Shown here piece after piece: positions 5,725 through 5,731 of a stretch of 5,731 nt of DNA. Origin of the DNA: JADLHS01 sp964539515. GTDB taxonomy: Bacteria; Verrucomicrobiota; Verrucomicrobiia; Limisphaerales; JADLHS01. The first letter of the stretch is position 1. Each line of letters begins with the position of its first letter. The notes under the pieces were generated by a model. That model worked only from the letters and a program-made list of their open reading frames with translations. It was not told where the DNA came from and did no database searches. Both the position numbers and the translations under genes were made by a program. The DNA lies in the NCBI GenBank assembly GCA_964539515.1, contig CAZIJO010000287.1, positions 1-5,731 of the forward strand, read 5' to 3'.

Positions 5725-5731
5725 AGGAGGT
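5725..5731 (+). promoter_or_regulatory. Perfect Shine-Dalgarno sequence at the right edge
   Basis: AGGAGGT is fully complementary to the anti-Shine-Dalgarno end of 16S rRNA and sits at the very end of the window, so a plus-strand gene could begin within about 10 bases beyond it. The 90 bases after the Hsp20 terminator (5641-5731) contain no recognisable gene and become markedly purine-rich (G and A) towards the end, which makes a chance match possible. They also hold the short palindrome CTCA-GTTTTG-TGAG (5687-5700). Confidence 0.4.

Overview
This is a 5.7 kb stretch of GC-rich bacterial chromosome carrying five protein genes, one of them cut off by the window edge. The mix of genes, the near absence of Shine-Dalgarno sequences before them, and the types of enzyme (a diverged GH42 glycosidase, an exported seven-bladed lactonase, a class IIB aldolase) suggest a heterotrophic bacterium of the PVC group, most likely Verrucomicrobiota. 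That assignment is inference from general impression, because no rRNA or marker phylogeny is available here.

Layout. On the minus strand, reading leftwards from about 2533, lie a GH42-type beta-galactosidase-like gene (2533-428) and then, 72 bases further on, the start of a DUF721/DciA-like gene (355 to beyond base 1). On the plus strand, reading rightwards, lie a signal-peptide-bearing lactonase of the 6-phosphogluconolactonase beta-propeller family (2699-3838), a class II fructose-1,6-bisphosphate aldolase (3935-4897) that ends in a textbook intrinsic terminator, and a small heat-shock protein of the Hsp20/alpha-crystallin family (5147-5587) that also ends in an intrinsic terminator. The last 90 bases hold no recognised gene but finish in a perfect AGGAGGT, probably the ribosome binding site of a gene just outside the window.

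How the parts relate. The glycosidase and the lactonase are transcribed away from each other from a shared 165-base region that contains two potential hairpins, so they may be co-regulated, possibly in carbohydrate use. The glycosidase has no signal peptide and should be cytoplasmic, whereas the lactonase appears to be exported, so they would not act in the same compartment. The aldolase is central metabolism (glycolysis/gluconeogenesis). The Hsp20 gene is separated from it by a terminator and has its own leader with an 8-7-8 perfect inverted repeat that could be an operator.

The observation most worth following is in the glycosidase. The residue expected to be the GH42 acid/base glutamate (in the usual N-E motif) is glycine 152, while the nucleophile glutamate (315) and the rest of the fold are intact. 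Otherwise the window looks like ordinary core and accessory metabolism; I see no mobile elements, CRISPR arrays, tRNA or rRNA genes.
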